Of a stretch of DNA of 12,897 nucleotides, positions 6,980 to 12,897 are shown in pieces. The stretch's first letter is position 1, and the number at the start of each line of letters is the position of its first letter. Source of the stretch: Brevundimonas sp. (lineage in GTDB: Bacteria > Pseudomonadota > Alphaproteobacteria > Caulobacterales > Caulobacteraceae). The notes under the pieces were generated by a model. That model made no database searches. It saw only the letters and a program-made list of their open reading frames with translations, and was not told where the DNA came from. Made by a program: the position numbers and the translations under genes. The DNA lies in assembly GCA_022712235.1 (NCBI GenBank), contig JALAGW010000012.1, forward strand, positions 1 through 12,897. Direction: 5' to 3'.

Positions 6980-7564
6980 TTACTTGGCCAGCCGGCGGCT
7001 GCCCGGGTCCTCGACCGGCAGAGCGGCCAGTTCGGGCGGCAGGGCGTCGGCCGGATAGGCCGGGACGTCCAGCGTCGCCAGGGCGATCAGCGGCACGCCC
7101 ACATCGGCGCGACCGCCCGAGCGGTCGACGATGCAGGCCGCGGCGACGACCTCGCCCCCGGCCTTCTGGATGGCGGCGATGCATTCGCGCGACGACAGGC
7201 CGGTGGTGACGATGTCCTCGACCATGACGACCTTCTCGCCCGGCTCGACGGTAAAGCCGCGGCGCAAGCGAAACTCGCCGCCCTCGCGCTCGACGTAGAG
7301 CGAGCGCACGTTCAGGTGCCGCGCCGTCTCATAGCCGGGGATGATGCCGCCGACGGCGGGCGAGATCGCCACGTCCACCGGGCCGACCGTGGCGACGATC
7401 TTGTCAGCCAGAGCCTTGCACAGGCGCTCGCAGCGGCGCGTGTCCATGAAGACCAGGTTCTTCTGCAGGAAGACCGGGCTGTGCAGGCCGGACGACAGGA
7501 CAAAATGGCCTTCGCGCAGGGCGCCGGCGTCGCGAAATTCGTTGAGGACGTCTTCAGTGTTCAT
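6980..7564 (-). CDS. pyrE: Orotate phosphoribosyltransferase
   Basis: 194 residues. ATG 7564 is chosen over an in-frame ATG at 7588 because an AAGGGAG ribosome site (7571-7577) lies six bases before it. The enzyme joins orotate to PRPP, giving orotidine 5'-phosphate in de novo pyrimidine synthesis. The PRPP-binding signature VVMVEDIVTTGLS is at residues 112-124. SPAVGGIIPGYETAR and the VFLQKNLVF segment are characteristic of the longer OPRTase subgroup found in alphaproteobacteria and thermophiles rather than the E. coli subgroup. It lies between a LOG-family gene and pdxJ. No leader-peptide attenuator like that of E. coli rph-pyrE is visible in the 47-base upstream gap. Confidence 0.95.
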   Translation of the reverse strand: MNTEDVLNEFRDAGALREGHFVLSSGLHSPVFLQKNLVFMDTRRCERLCKALADKIVATVGPVDVAISPAVGGIIPGYETARHLNVRSLYVEREGGEFRLRRGFTVEPGEKVVMVEDIVTTGLSSRECIAAIQKAGGEVVAAACIVDRSGGRADVGVPLIALATLDVPAYPADALPPELAALPVEDPGSRRLAK

Positions 7565-7570
7565 GAGAGG

Positions 7571-7577
7571 CTCCCTT
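7571..7577 (-). promoter_or_regulatory. Ribosome binding site that fixes the pyrE start
   Basis: AAGGGAG on the minus strand, six bases before ATG 7564. Its position rules against the longer start at 7588, which would put it inside the coding sequence. Confidence 0.75.
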
Positions 7578-7611
7578 AGACCCTGCATCCGCGCCCCTCA
7601 AGCCGAGCGAC

Positions 7612-8391
7612 CTACTTGATGTCGCAGTTCGGCTTCAGCCCGCCTTCCAGCAGCTTCGTCCACACCGTCTCGGCGTCGTCGGCGAAGGCGAACAGTTCCA
7701 TGTCCGAAGCCTTGACCATGCCGTGCTCGATCAGGGTGTCGAAGTTGATGACCGAGCGCCAGTAGGCCTCGTCGAACAGGACGATGGGGATCGGAGGCGC
7801 CTTGTCGGTCTGGCGCAGGGTCAGGATCTCGAACAGCTCGTCCAGGGTGCCGAATCCGCCGGGGAAGACCACCAGACCGTTGGCCCGCATGGCCAGATGC
7901 ATCTTGCGCATGGCGAAGTAGTGGAACTGGAAGGTCAGTTCCGGCGTCGACCAGGGGTTGGGCACCTGTTCGTGCGGCAGGGTGACATTGAAGCCGATCG
8001 ACGGGGCGCCCGCTTCATGCGCGCCCTGGTTGGCGGCCTGCATGATGCCCGGCCCGCCGCCGGTGGCGATGACGTTGTCGCGCACCTCGCCCGGCGATCC
8101 GCGGAAGGCTCCGCCCCGCTCCGAGGCGATACGGCCGAACAGGCGCGCCTGCTCATACCAATAGGCGTGACGTCCGCCGCCGTTGGCGCCGACGCGAGCG
8201 CTGCCGAACACCACGATGGTCGAACGCACGCCCCAGGCCTTCAGCGCCTCCTCGGCCTTCTCGTACTCCATCAGGAAGCGCACGCCGCGCATCGACTCGC
8301 CCAGCAGGAAGTCCTGATCCAGGGCGGCCAGGCGATAGGAGGGCGACGCCAGTTGAGCGGCGTTGGCGAGCTTTTGCTGTTCGGGAGACAT
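7612..8391 (-). CDS. LOG-family nucleotide 5'-monophosphate phosphoribohydrolase (TIGR00730-like)
   Basis: 259 residues from ATG 8391, with GAAGG (8397-8401) five bases upstream. The Rossmann-like lysine-decarboxylase/LOG fold is shown by VVFGSAR near residue 60, ATGGGPGIM (109-117), the MRK segment (161-163) and the signature PGGFGTLDE (177-185). Enzymes of this family split nucleoside monophosphates, including cytokinin ribotides, into a free base and ribose 5-phosphate; older 'lysine decarboxylase' names are wrong. The substrate cannot be set from sequence. About 55 N-terminal residues precede the core fold, and the protein is far shorter than E. coli PpnN, so the PpnN-type (p)ppGpp-binding extension appears absent. 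It starts 30 bases after spoT and is probably cotranscribed. Confidence 0.9.
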   Translation of the reverse strand: MSPEQQKLANAAQLASPSYRLAALDQDFLLGESMRGVRFLMEYEKAEEALKAWGVRSTIVVFGSARVGANGGGRHAYWYEQARLFGRIASERGGAFRGSPGEVRDNVIATGGGPGIMQAANQGAHEAGAPSIGFNVTLPHEQVPNPWSTPELTFQFHYFAMRKMHLAMRANGLVVFPGGFGTLDELFEILTLRQTDKAPPIPIVLFDEAYWRSVINFDTLIEHGMVKASDMELFAFADDAETVWTKLLEGGLKPNCDIK

Positions 8392-8421
8392 TTCGGCCTT
8401 CAGAGTCAGTCGCGCGGGCGA

Positions 8422-10575
8422 TCAGCCGCGCGCGCGGTCCACGGTGTCGACGGACGGATTGGCGCGCAGCGCCGCGATGATCATGGTGGCGTGGCGGGCG
8501 TCCTCGACTTCCACGTCGATGTCGACGTCGAAGAAGTCCTGCTGACGATGGGCCATCGACAGGTTCAGGATATTGCCGCCGGCCTCGCCGATGATGGTCG
8601 CCACCTGCCCCAGCACGCCCGGCGCATTCCGGATGGTGGCGCGCAGGCGGGCCGAGGCCACCGCGTCCTGCTCGGCCTGCGGCGTCCACTGCAGGTCCTG
8701 CCAGACGCTGTCGTCGTCAGCGAAGTCAGCTAGGCTCTGGCAGTCAATGGTGTGGACCGTCAGTCCCTTGTCGGGCTCCAGAATGCCGACGATGCGGTCG
8801 CCCGGCACAGGACTGCAACAGGCGCCGAAATGGATGCTGACGCCGGGCGTCAGGCCGCTGCCGCGCACGAACAGGCGGGCGTGTTCGTTGCCGATCCGCT
8901 TGCGCTCCGGCCCCGCCTTCAGTTGCCCCTTCAGCGCCGGGAACATGGTTTCGGCGATCTTGGTCGCGGCCAGACGGCCCCGCCCGATAGCGTCGAACAT
9001 GTCCTCTTCGGTCGCGATGGCGTGGGTTTCCAGCACCGGTTTCAGCGAGACCTCGGCCAGCGACTTACCCGCACGCTCCAGCGTCTGCTCCAGCGTCGCC
9101 TTGCCCAGACGCACGAACTCGTCGCGTTCGGAGGTGCGGATGTGCCGGCGGATGGCCGAACGCGCCCGGCCGGTGACGGTCAGACTGCGCCAGTCGGTCG
9201 GCACCTCGCGCTTCGTCCCGCGAATGATCTCGACCACATCGCCGTTCTGCAGCGCCGTGCGCATCGGCTTCAGTTCGCCGTTGATCTTGACGCCCACCGC
9301 CGTGTCGCCGACCTCGGTGTGGACGGCATAGGCGAAGTCCAGCGCCATGCCGCCGCGCGGCAGGGTGATCAGCGCGCCCTTGGGCGTGAAGACGAAGACC
9401 TGATCCAGGTACATTTCGAGCTTGGCGTGCTCGACCCAGTCCTCGCCGCCCTCGCCGTGCTCGATGACCTGAACCAGATGGCGCAGGTTCAGCAGCGGGT
9501 CGCGCCCACCGTCAGCCTCCATCGCCTCACGGTCAAAGCCGTAGGAGTGGTTCTTGTAGGCCCAGTGCGCCGCCACGCCATCCTCGGCCACGCGGTCCAT
9601 GATCTCGGTGCGAATCTGCATCTCGATGCGCAGGCCGCCGGGACCGACCACCGTGGTGTGCAGCGAGCGATAGTTGTTCGACTTGGGCGTCGAGATGAAG
9701 TCCTTGAACCGCTCCGGCACCATGGGCCAGGCGCGGTGGATGACGCCCAGGGCGCGGTAGCAGTCATCCTCGGCCTCGACGATCACCCGGAAGCCGTAGA
9801 TGTCCGACAGGGACGAGAAGCCGACCGACTTCCTCTGCAGCTTGCGCCAGATCGAATAGGGCGTCTTTTCGCGGCCCTTCACATGGGCGGGGATGCCCGC
9901 CTCGCTGAGGACCGTCTCGATCTCTCGCGACACGCCCTCGATGGCGCGGCCGTGCTCCAGCTTCAGCGCCTCCAATCGGCGCTGGATGGCGACGCGGGCC
10001 GTGGCGTTCAGATGCTCGAACGCCAGCTCCTCCAGTTCCGAAGCGATGGAGTGGATGCCGATAGAGCGGCCCAGCGGCGCATAGACTTCCAGGGTTTCGC
10101 GGCTGATGCGCTCGCGCTTCTCCGGCTTGACGAAGTGCAGCGTGCGCATGTTGTGCAGACGGTCGGCAAGCTTGACCAGCAAGACCCGCACGTCCTTGGA
10201 GATGGCCAGGATGAACTTGCGCAGGTTCTCGGCCTGACGCGTGTGCTCGGCCTGAAGCTCCAGCCGCGACAGCTTGGTCACGCCCTCGACCAGAACAGCG
10301 ATCTCTTCGCCGAACATGGCGGCGATGTCGTCACGGGTGGCCGAGGTGTCCTCGACCACGTCATGCAACAGGGCGGTGACGATGGTCGCCGTGTCCAGCT
10401 TGTAGTCGGTCAGGATGCCCGCGACCTGGATCGGGTGGGCGAAATAGGGATCGCCCGAGGCCCGCAACTGCGAGCCGTGCATCTTCATCGCATAGACATA
10501 GGCGCGGTTCAGCAGCGCTTCGTCGGCGGTGGGGTCATAGGCCTTGACCGCCTCGATCAATTCGAACTGGCGCAT
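8422..10575 (-). CDS. spoT: Bifunctional (p)ppGpp synthetase/hydrolase, RelA/SpoT homologue
   Basis: 717 residues if ATG 10575 is used. An in-frame TTG at 10629 would add 18 Ser/Glu-rich residues; neither site has a good Shine-Dalgarno, and ATG is preferred because family conservation begins near it. The enzyme makes and degrades the alarmone (p)ppGpp. Domain order: HD hydrolase with HDVVEDT (71-77) and ADRLHNMRTL (137-146); synthetase with DIYGFRVIV, RFKD (289-292) and EMQIRTE (catalytic Glu about 318); TGS (about 393-452); a Cys-containing region with GACCSPVPGD (Cys586-Cys587); and a C-terminal ACT domain (about 644-712). An intact HD box and RFKD, rather than the acidic motif of synthetase-only RelA, indicate both activities. 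It follows rpoZ, as in E. coli. The alphaproteobacterial enzyme is also named Rel or Rsh. Confidence 0.95.
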   Translation of the reverse strand: MRQFELIEAVKAYDPTADEALLNRAYVYAMKMHGSQLRASGDPYFAHPIQVAGILTDYKLDTATIVTALLHDVVEDTSATRDDIAAMFGEEIAVLVEGVTKLSRLELQAEHTRQAENLRKFILAISKDVRVLLVKLADRLHNMRTLHFVKPEKRERISRETLEVYAPLGRSIGIHSIASELEELAFEHLNATARVAIQRRLEALKLEHGRAIEGVSREIETVLSEAGIPAHVKGREKTPYSIWRKLQRKSVGFSSLSDIYGFRVIVEAEDDCYRALGVIHRAWPMVPERFKDFISTPKSNNYRSLHTTVVGPGGLRIEMQIRTEIMDRVAEDGVAAHWAYKNHSYGFDREAMEADGGRDPLLNLRHLVQVIEHGEGGEDWVEHAKLEMYLDQVFVFTPKGALITLPRGGMALDFAYAVHTEVGDTAVGVKINGELKPMRTALQNGDVVEIIRGTKREVPTDWRSLTVTGRARSAIRRHIRTSERDEFVRLGKATLEQTLERAGKSLAEVSLKPVLETHAIATEEDMFDAIGRGRLAATKIAETMFPALKGQLKAGPERKRIGNEHARLFVRGSGLTPGVSIHFGACCSPVPGDRIVGILEPDKGLTVHTIDCQSLADFADDDSVWQDLQWTPQAEQDAVASARLRATIRNAPGVLGQVATIIGEAGGNILNLSMAHRQQDFFDVDIDVEVEDARHATMIIAALRANPSVDTVDRARG

Positions 10576-10748
10576 GATCGGGGCGCGCTTGGCTTCAGAC
10601 ACTTGAGACTCGGAGACTTCAGACGACAACGGCGTCGCCCCGGAAAGGAGCGACGCCGTCTGGTCTATCTGATTCGCGACTTGGTCCGGCGACGGGTCCG
10701 CGGGGGACCGCGCCGGGAGGATGGTGACGCCGTTGACAGGCTCAGCCG
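10576..10748 (-). promoter_or_regulatory. Structured leader between rpoZ and spoT
   Basis: 173 bases separate the rpoZ stop from the spoT ATG, the longest non-coding gap in the string. Two inverted repeats are visible. One is GGCGTCG (10631-10637) with CGACGCC (10651-10657). The other is a two-part hairpin: CCGGCG (10686-10691) with CGCCGG (10711-10716), enclosing GGTCC (10695-10699) with GGACC (10705-10709). Neither is followed by a T-run on the minus strand, so they are not classical terminators. Bases 10593-10625 hold a degenerate CTTCAGAC/GAGAC repeat. The last 54 bases would be coding if the TTG start is used. Confidence 0.45.
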
Positions 10749-11108
10749 TCAGTAGCGTTCCTCCTGGCCGCCGTCCCGGTCGCTCTGCAGCGCACGGATC
10801 AGTTCGGCCTCGGCCATGTTCATGTGCTGCGGCTCGGCCAGCAGGGCCACGACTTCGGCCTCGTCCTCGGCTTCCGTGCGCTCATCGACGCGTTGCAGCG
10901 TGGTGATGATGTTCTCGCGCAGATCGTCCGGCACGACGGTGTCGTCGGCGATTTCACGCAGGGCCACGACAGGGTTCTTGTCGTTGTCGCGATCCAGCGT
11001 CAGAGGGGCGCCGTTGGCGATGTTGCGGGCGCGGTGACCGGCCAGCAGAACCAGACCAAAGCGGTTCGGAACCTTCTCGATGCAGTCTTCGACAGTGACG
11101 CGGGCCAT
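10749..11108 (-). CDS. rpoZ: DNA-directed RNA polymerase omega subunit
   Basis: 119 residues from ATG 11108, with AGAGG (11115-11119) six bases upstream; a longer in-frame start at 11141 lacks such a site. Omega binds and stabilises the beta-prime subunit of RNA polymerase and, in E. coli, forms part of a ppGpp site. The family core is at the N-terminus: MARVTVEDCIEKVPNRFGLVLLAGHRARNIANG, then KNPVVALREIAD. The tail from about residue 75 is acidic and variable (TEAEDEAEVVALL), longer than in E. coli and ending EERY. It is the first gene of the long minus-strand string and precedes spoT as in many proteobacteria. (The core is given here as consecutive pieces: MARVTVEDCIEK at 1-12, NRFGLVLLAGHRARNI at 15-30.). 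Confidence 0.95.
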   Translation of the reverse strand: MARVTVEDCIEKVPNRFGLVLLAGHRARNIANGAPLTLDRDNDKNPVVALREIADDTVVPDDLRENIITTLQRVDERTEAEDEAEVVALLAEPQHMNMAEAELIRALQSDRDGGQEERY

Positions 11109-11114
11109 GAAATT

Positions 11115-11119
11115 CCTCT
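11115..11119 (-). promoter_or_regulatory. Ribosome binding site that fixes the rpoZ start
   Basis: AGAGG on the minus strand, six bases before ATG 11108. It would lie inside the coding sequence if the longer start at 11141 were used. Confidence 0.65.
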
Positions 11120-11141
11120 GGCGGCAGGGAGAACCGCACAA

Positions 11142-11168
11142 AATATAGGGTTAGGCGTGATTGTGCAA
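11142..11168 (-). promoter_or_regulatory. Candidate promoter for the rpoZ-spoT string
   Basis: On the minus strand TTGCAC (11163-11168) and TATATT (11142-11147) are 15 bases apart, 33 bases before the rpoZ ATG. The -10-like box lies in the only AT-rich patch of the gap. Spacing is short for a standard sigma70 site but acceptable against the looser spacing described for Caulobacter housekeeping promoters. Confidence 0.45.
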
Positions 11169-11192
11169 CGCCGCGAAGGCCGGAATGCGGCG
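11169..11192 (-). terminator. Weak terminator-like hairpin after the cupin gene
   Basis: CGCCGC and GCGGCG form a six-pair stem around a 12-base loop, located 9 bases after the cupin stop on the minus strand. It is followed only by TTGCAC rather than a T-run, and it abuts the rpoZ -35 candidate. It may separate the cupin and rpoZ transcripts, but the loop is large and the tail poor. Confidence 0.28.
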
Positions 11193-11201
11193 CAAAACGC
11201 C

Positions 11202-11621
11202 TCAGTTCTTCCTTTGAGCCAGCGGATAGCTGATGATCAGCACAAGGTCCACCTCTCCCGTCTGGCGGATGCCGACGACATTGCCGTCGAACAGATAGGC
11301 CGCGTCGCCCGCGCGCATCCGCGTCGTCACCCCGTCCGAGGTCACTTCCCCCTCCCCGCTGACGACATAATAGACTTCGTCGTGGGCGATCGGGTGCAGA
11401 CCGATGGCCGCGCCGGGATGCATGACCCGCTTACGGAACTCCATCGCCCGGTTCGGCACGCCGTCGGAGATGCGATAGGCCGTGCTCATGCCCTCCCCGT
11501 TATGCGGCGGGACCTGACGAACCATGACGTCCGCCTCGCGGATCACCACGCCGGTCCCCGCCGGCGGCGAAGCGGGTTGGGCCTGCAGGACGGCCAACAG
11601 GGCGAGGGTGGGCAGGAACAT
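11202..11621 (-). CDS. Secreted cupin-domain protein
   Basis: 139 residues from ATG 11621; GGGAGA (11629-11634) seven bases upstream decides against the in-frame ATG at 11642. Residues 1-15 (MFLPTLALLAVLQAQ) form a short signal peptide with likely cleavage near residues 14-18, so the protein is probably periplasmic. The single cupin domain has a first motif around GLHPIAHDEVYYVVSGEGE (74-92) and a second around AGDAAYLFDGNVVGI (104-118). His76 and Glu82 fit metal-ligand positions, but the second His of the usual HxH is Ile78 and the motif-two His appears to be Val. His80 might substitute. Function is unknown: an enzyme, a sugar or small-molecule binder, or a non-metal cupin are all possible. 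It sits between folK and rpoZ on the same strand. Confidence 0.85.
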   Translation of the reverse strand: MFLPTLALLAVLQAQPASPPAGTGVVIREADVMVRQVPPHNGEGMSTAYRISDGVPNRAMEFRKRVMHPGAAIGLHPIAHDEVYYVVSGEGEVTSDGVTTRMRAGDAAYLFDGNVVGIRQTGEVDLVLIISYPLAQRKN

Positions 11622-11628
11622 GGCATTG

Positions 11629-11634
11629 TCTCCC
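11629..11634 (-). promoter_or_regulatory. Ribosome binding site that fixes the cupin start
   Basis: GGGAGA on the minus strand, seven bases before ATG 11621. It also puts the signal peptide exactly at the N-terminus, supporting this start. Confidence 0.65.
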
Positions 11635-11674
11635 GGTGTCATTTCTGACGAAGCTAGCCGGCTCCGGGATCAGG

Positions 11675-12214
11675 TCAACGGTTCAAAGGTCGCGCATCGA
11701 CGCCGACGGTCGCCTGTTTGGCCAGGGTCGCGGCGTCGCCCTCAAGCGTCGGATGTCGCCACGCCGGAGCGATCTCGGCCAGAGGCCCCATGACGAACAG
11801 GCGCTCGGCCGCGCGCGGATGCGGCAGGATTAGGCCGTCCAGGTCGCCGCTCAGCCGCCCATAGGCGATCAGGTCCAGGTCCAGGGTGCGCGGCGCGTTG
11901 CGGACGCTGCGACGCCGATCGAAGACGTCCTCCATCCGCGACAGCTTGCTCATCAGGACGCCCGGATCATGCTCGGTGCGCACGATGACCACCCCATTCA
12001 GGAAGGGCGGATCGGTCGGATCGGGCCAGGCCTGTGACGACCACCAGGACGAGCGGGCCAGAATATCGACACCCTCGGCCCGGAAACGAGCGAGGGCCGC
12101 CTCAAGAGACTCTTCGCAGGACGCCCAGACGCCCTTGTCATTGCAGCCCAGGGCGACGATGACTGCGCCGTCCAGATCGAGGTCGCTTTCAGGGATTTCG
12201 GTCGGGACGCTCAT
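11675..12214 (-). CDS. folK: 2-amino-4-hydroxy-6-hydroxymethyldihydropteridine pyrophosphokinase
   Basis: 179 residues from ATG 12214; ATG 12226, four codons further upstream, is an alternative. The enzyme transfers pyrophosphate from ATP to 6-hydroxymethyl-7,8-dihydropterin in folate synthesis. The signature RNAPRTLDLDLIAYG (105-119) supplies the two magnesium-binding aspartates Asp112 and Asp114. ALGCNDKG (21-28), FLNGVVIV (71-78), the HPR (132-134) and the FVMGPLAEIAP segment are all family landmarks. The usual GSN near the start is GCN here. About 15 residues precede the first conserved strand. It lies alone among unrelated neighbours, 53 bases before the cupin gene, and diverges from the NYN gene across a 31-base gap, so its promoter must overlap the neighbour's 5' end. 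Confidence 0.93.
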   Translation of the reverse strand: MSVPTEIPESDLDLDGAVIVALGCNDKGVWASCEESLEAALARFRAEGVDILARSSWWSSQAWPDPTDPPFLNGVVIVRTEHDPGVLMSKLSRMEDVFDRRRSVRNAPRTLDLDLIAYGRLSGDLDGLILPHPRAAERLFVMGPLAEIAPAWRHPTLEGDAATLAKQATVGVDARPLNR

Positions 12215-12245
12215 ATTCTCGACCATTTCCACGGACCCATACTTC

Positions 12246-12827
12246 ATGACCGGCCACACGGGCGACCGCATCGCCTTGTTCATCGACGGCGCCAACCTCT
12301 ATTCGGCGGCCCGCGCGCTCAACGTCGATCTCGACTTCAAAAAGCTGTCCGACTGGTTCGGCCAGAAGGGCCAGCTGGTGCGCGCCTATTATTACACGGC
12401 GGTGGTCGAGGGCGAAGAGTTCTCGCCCGTCCGCCCCCTGGTCGACTGGCTCGACTACAACGGTTTCACCGTGACGACCAAGCCGGTCAAGCGCTTCACC
12501 GACGCCCAGGGCCACAGCCGCATCAAGGGCAATATGGACATGGAGATCGCGGGCGACATGATGGAGCTGGCCCCCCGCCTGGACCACATGATCCTGTTTT
12601 CAGGCGACGGCGACTTCCGCCGACTGGTCGAGGCCATTCAGGCCAAGGGCGTGCGCGTCACCGTGGTTTCGACCACCCGCAGCCAGCCGCCGCAGATCGC
12701 CGATGAACTGCGCCGCCAGGCCGACGCCTTCATCGCCCTGTCCGACGTCATGGTCCACTTCAGCAAGCCCAAGTCCGCGATGAACCAGGGCGTCGCCCGC
12801 ACCCTGGACCGGAGCGACCGGACGTGA
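12246..12827 (+). CDS. NYN-domain (LabA/DUF88-like, PIN-fold) putative ribonuclease
   Basis: 193 residues from ATG 12246. The open frame extends much further upstream, but that part is antisense to folK and lacks any domain character. The NYN fold is a PIN-like nuclease fold with a cluster of acidic residues: FIDGANLY (12-19) gives Asp14, KGNMDMEIAGDMM (94-106) gives Asp98 and Asp104, and FSGDGDF (118-124) gives Asp121 and Asp123. All are present, so metal-dependent RNase activity is plausible although family members are poorly characterised. After residue 175 the tail is variable and basic. The stop overlaps the next gene's GTG by four bases, suggesting cotranscription and coupling with the uracil-DNA glycosylase. 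Confidence 0.9.
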   Translation: MTGHTGDRIALFIDGANLYSAARALNVDLDFKKLSDWFGQKGQLVRAYYYTAVVEGEEFSPVRPLVDWLDYNGFTVTTKPVKRFTDAQGHSRIKGNMDMEIAGDMMELAPRLDHMILFSGDGDFRRLVEAIQAKGVRVTVVSTTRSQPPQIADELRRQADAFIALSDVMVHFSKPKSAMNQGVARTLDRSDRT

Positions 12828-12897
12828 GCCGCGCCCTGAACCCGGAACCGGCGCGCGCCTGCCCTCTTTGCCCGCGATTGGTCGCCTATCGTCAGGA
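12824..12897 (+). CDS. Uracil-DNA glycosylase, family 5-like, N-terminus (3' truncated)
   Basis: A GTG at 12824 begins inside the NYN stop codon (GTGA), with GGAG (12811-12814) nine bases upstream. Only 24 codons are in the window. They include ACPLCPRLVAYRQ, which closely resembles the N-terminal cysteine motif of iron-sulfur uracil-DNA glycosylases of the UdgB type, where the two cysteines help bind a 4Fe-4S cluster. These enzymes remove uracil and other deaminated bases from DNA. The catalytic part lies beyond the window edge, so the family-4 versus family-5 choice is inference from recall. Confidence 0.72.
   Translation, partial: MSRALNPEPARACPLCPRLVAYRQ

Noticed and set aside
6301..7209. 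302-codon plus-strand frame over pdxJ and pyrE
   Set aside because: It spans two well-supported minus-strand genes and their gap, which a real gene would not be expected to do without its own signals.
7612..8391. Call as lysine decarboxylase
   Set aside because: PGGxGTxxE proteins of this size are LOG-type phosphoribohydrolases; the lysine decarboxylase label is a historical mis-annotation.
10631..10657. Inverted repeat as a rho-independent terminator for rpoZ
   Set aside because: The stem is good but no T-run follows on the minus strand, and conserved rpoZ-spoT order suggests read-through.
8752..10755. 667-codon open frame on the plus strand, antisense to spoT
   Set aside because: It lies opposite a clearly conserved gene, its translation is Arg/Gly/His/Asp-rich with no domain, and such frames arise from strong third-position GC bias.
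11886..12245. Upstream extension of the NYN frame
   Set aside because: It is antisense to folK, has no domain features, and NYN similarity begins just after ATG 12246.
1..12897. A hidden defence, mobile or other novel multi-gene system
   Set aside because: Nearly every gene is a recognisable core-genome family in a syntenic setting, and no repeats, integrase, toxin-antitoxin pair or atypical composition was seen.

Overview
The window is GC-rich and densely packed. Gene order and protein character point to an alphaproteobacterium of the order Caulobacterales, probably Brevundimonas-like. That placement rests on recalled family resemblance and synteny, not on a search. Nearly all of it is housekeeping chromosome. 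I see no tRNA, rRNA, CRISPR array, insertion sequence, phage gene or other sign of recent transfer, and no stretch longer than 300 bases without a gene.

Layout. (1) Bases 3-839 (+) are the C-terminal part of an acetyl-CoA hydrolase / succinyl-CoA:acetate CoA-transferase, cut by the window edge. (2) 900-1904 (+) is a membrane-anchored metallo-beta-lactamase-fold hydrolase. It converges on, and shares its stop tetranucleotide with, a serine beta-lactamase-like hydrolase (1901-3142, -). (3) From 11108 down to 1901 the minus strand carries a long, mostly tightly spaced gene string: rpoZ, spoT/rel, a LOG-family gene, pyrE, pdxJ, acpS, lepB, rnc, era and the serine hydrolase. (4) Upstream of rpoZ, also on the minus strand, lie a secreted cupin gene (11202-11621) and folK (11675-12214). 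(5) Divergent from folK, 31 bases away, an NYN/LabA-like nuclease-fold gene (12246-12827, +) overlaps the start of a family-5-like uracil-DNA glycosylase that runs off the right edge.

The minus-strand string joins two groups familiar from E. coli: rpoZ-spoT, and lepB-rnc-era-recO-pdxJ-acpS. Here the second group is permuted to pdxJ-acpS-lepB-rnc-era, and no recO is seen next to era. Together these genes cover the transcription and stringent-response set point (rpoZ, spoT), nucleotide supply (LOG, pyrE), vitamin B6 synthesis (pdxJ), carrier-protein activation (acpS), protein export (lepB) and RNA/ribosome maturation (rnc, era). Stop/start overlaps at pdxJ/acpS, lepB/rnc and rnc/era suggest translational coupling.

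I did not find a convincing undescribed system. The points most worth a second look are the spoT-LOG-pyrE adjacency, the structured rpoZ-spoT leader, a hairpin in the lepB leader, a cupin that lacks expected metal ligands, the serine hydrolase after era, and the NYN-UDG overlap.
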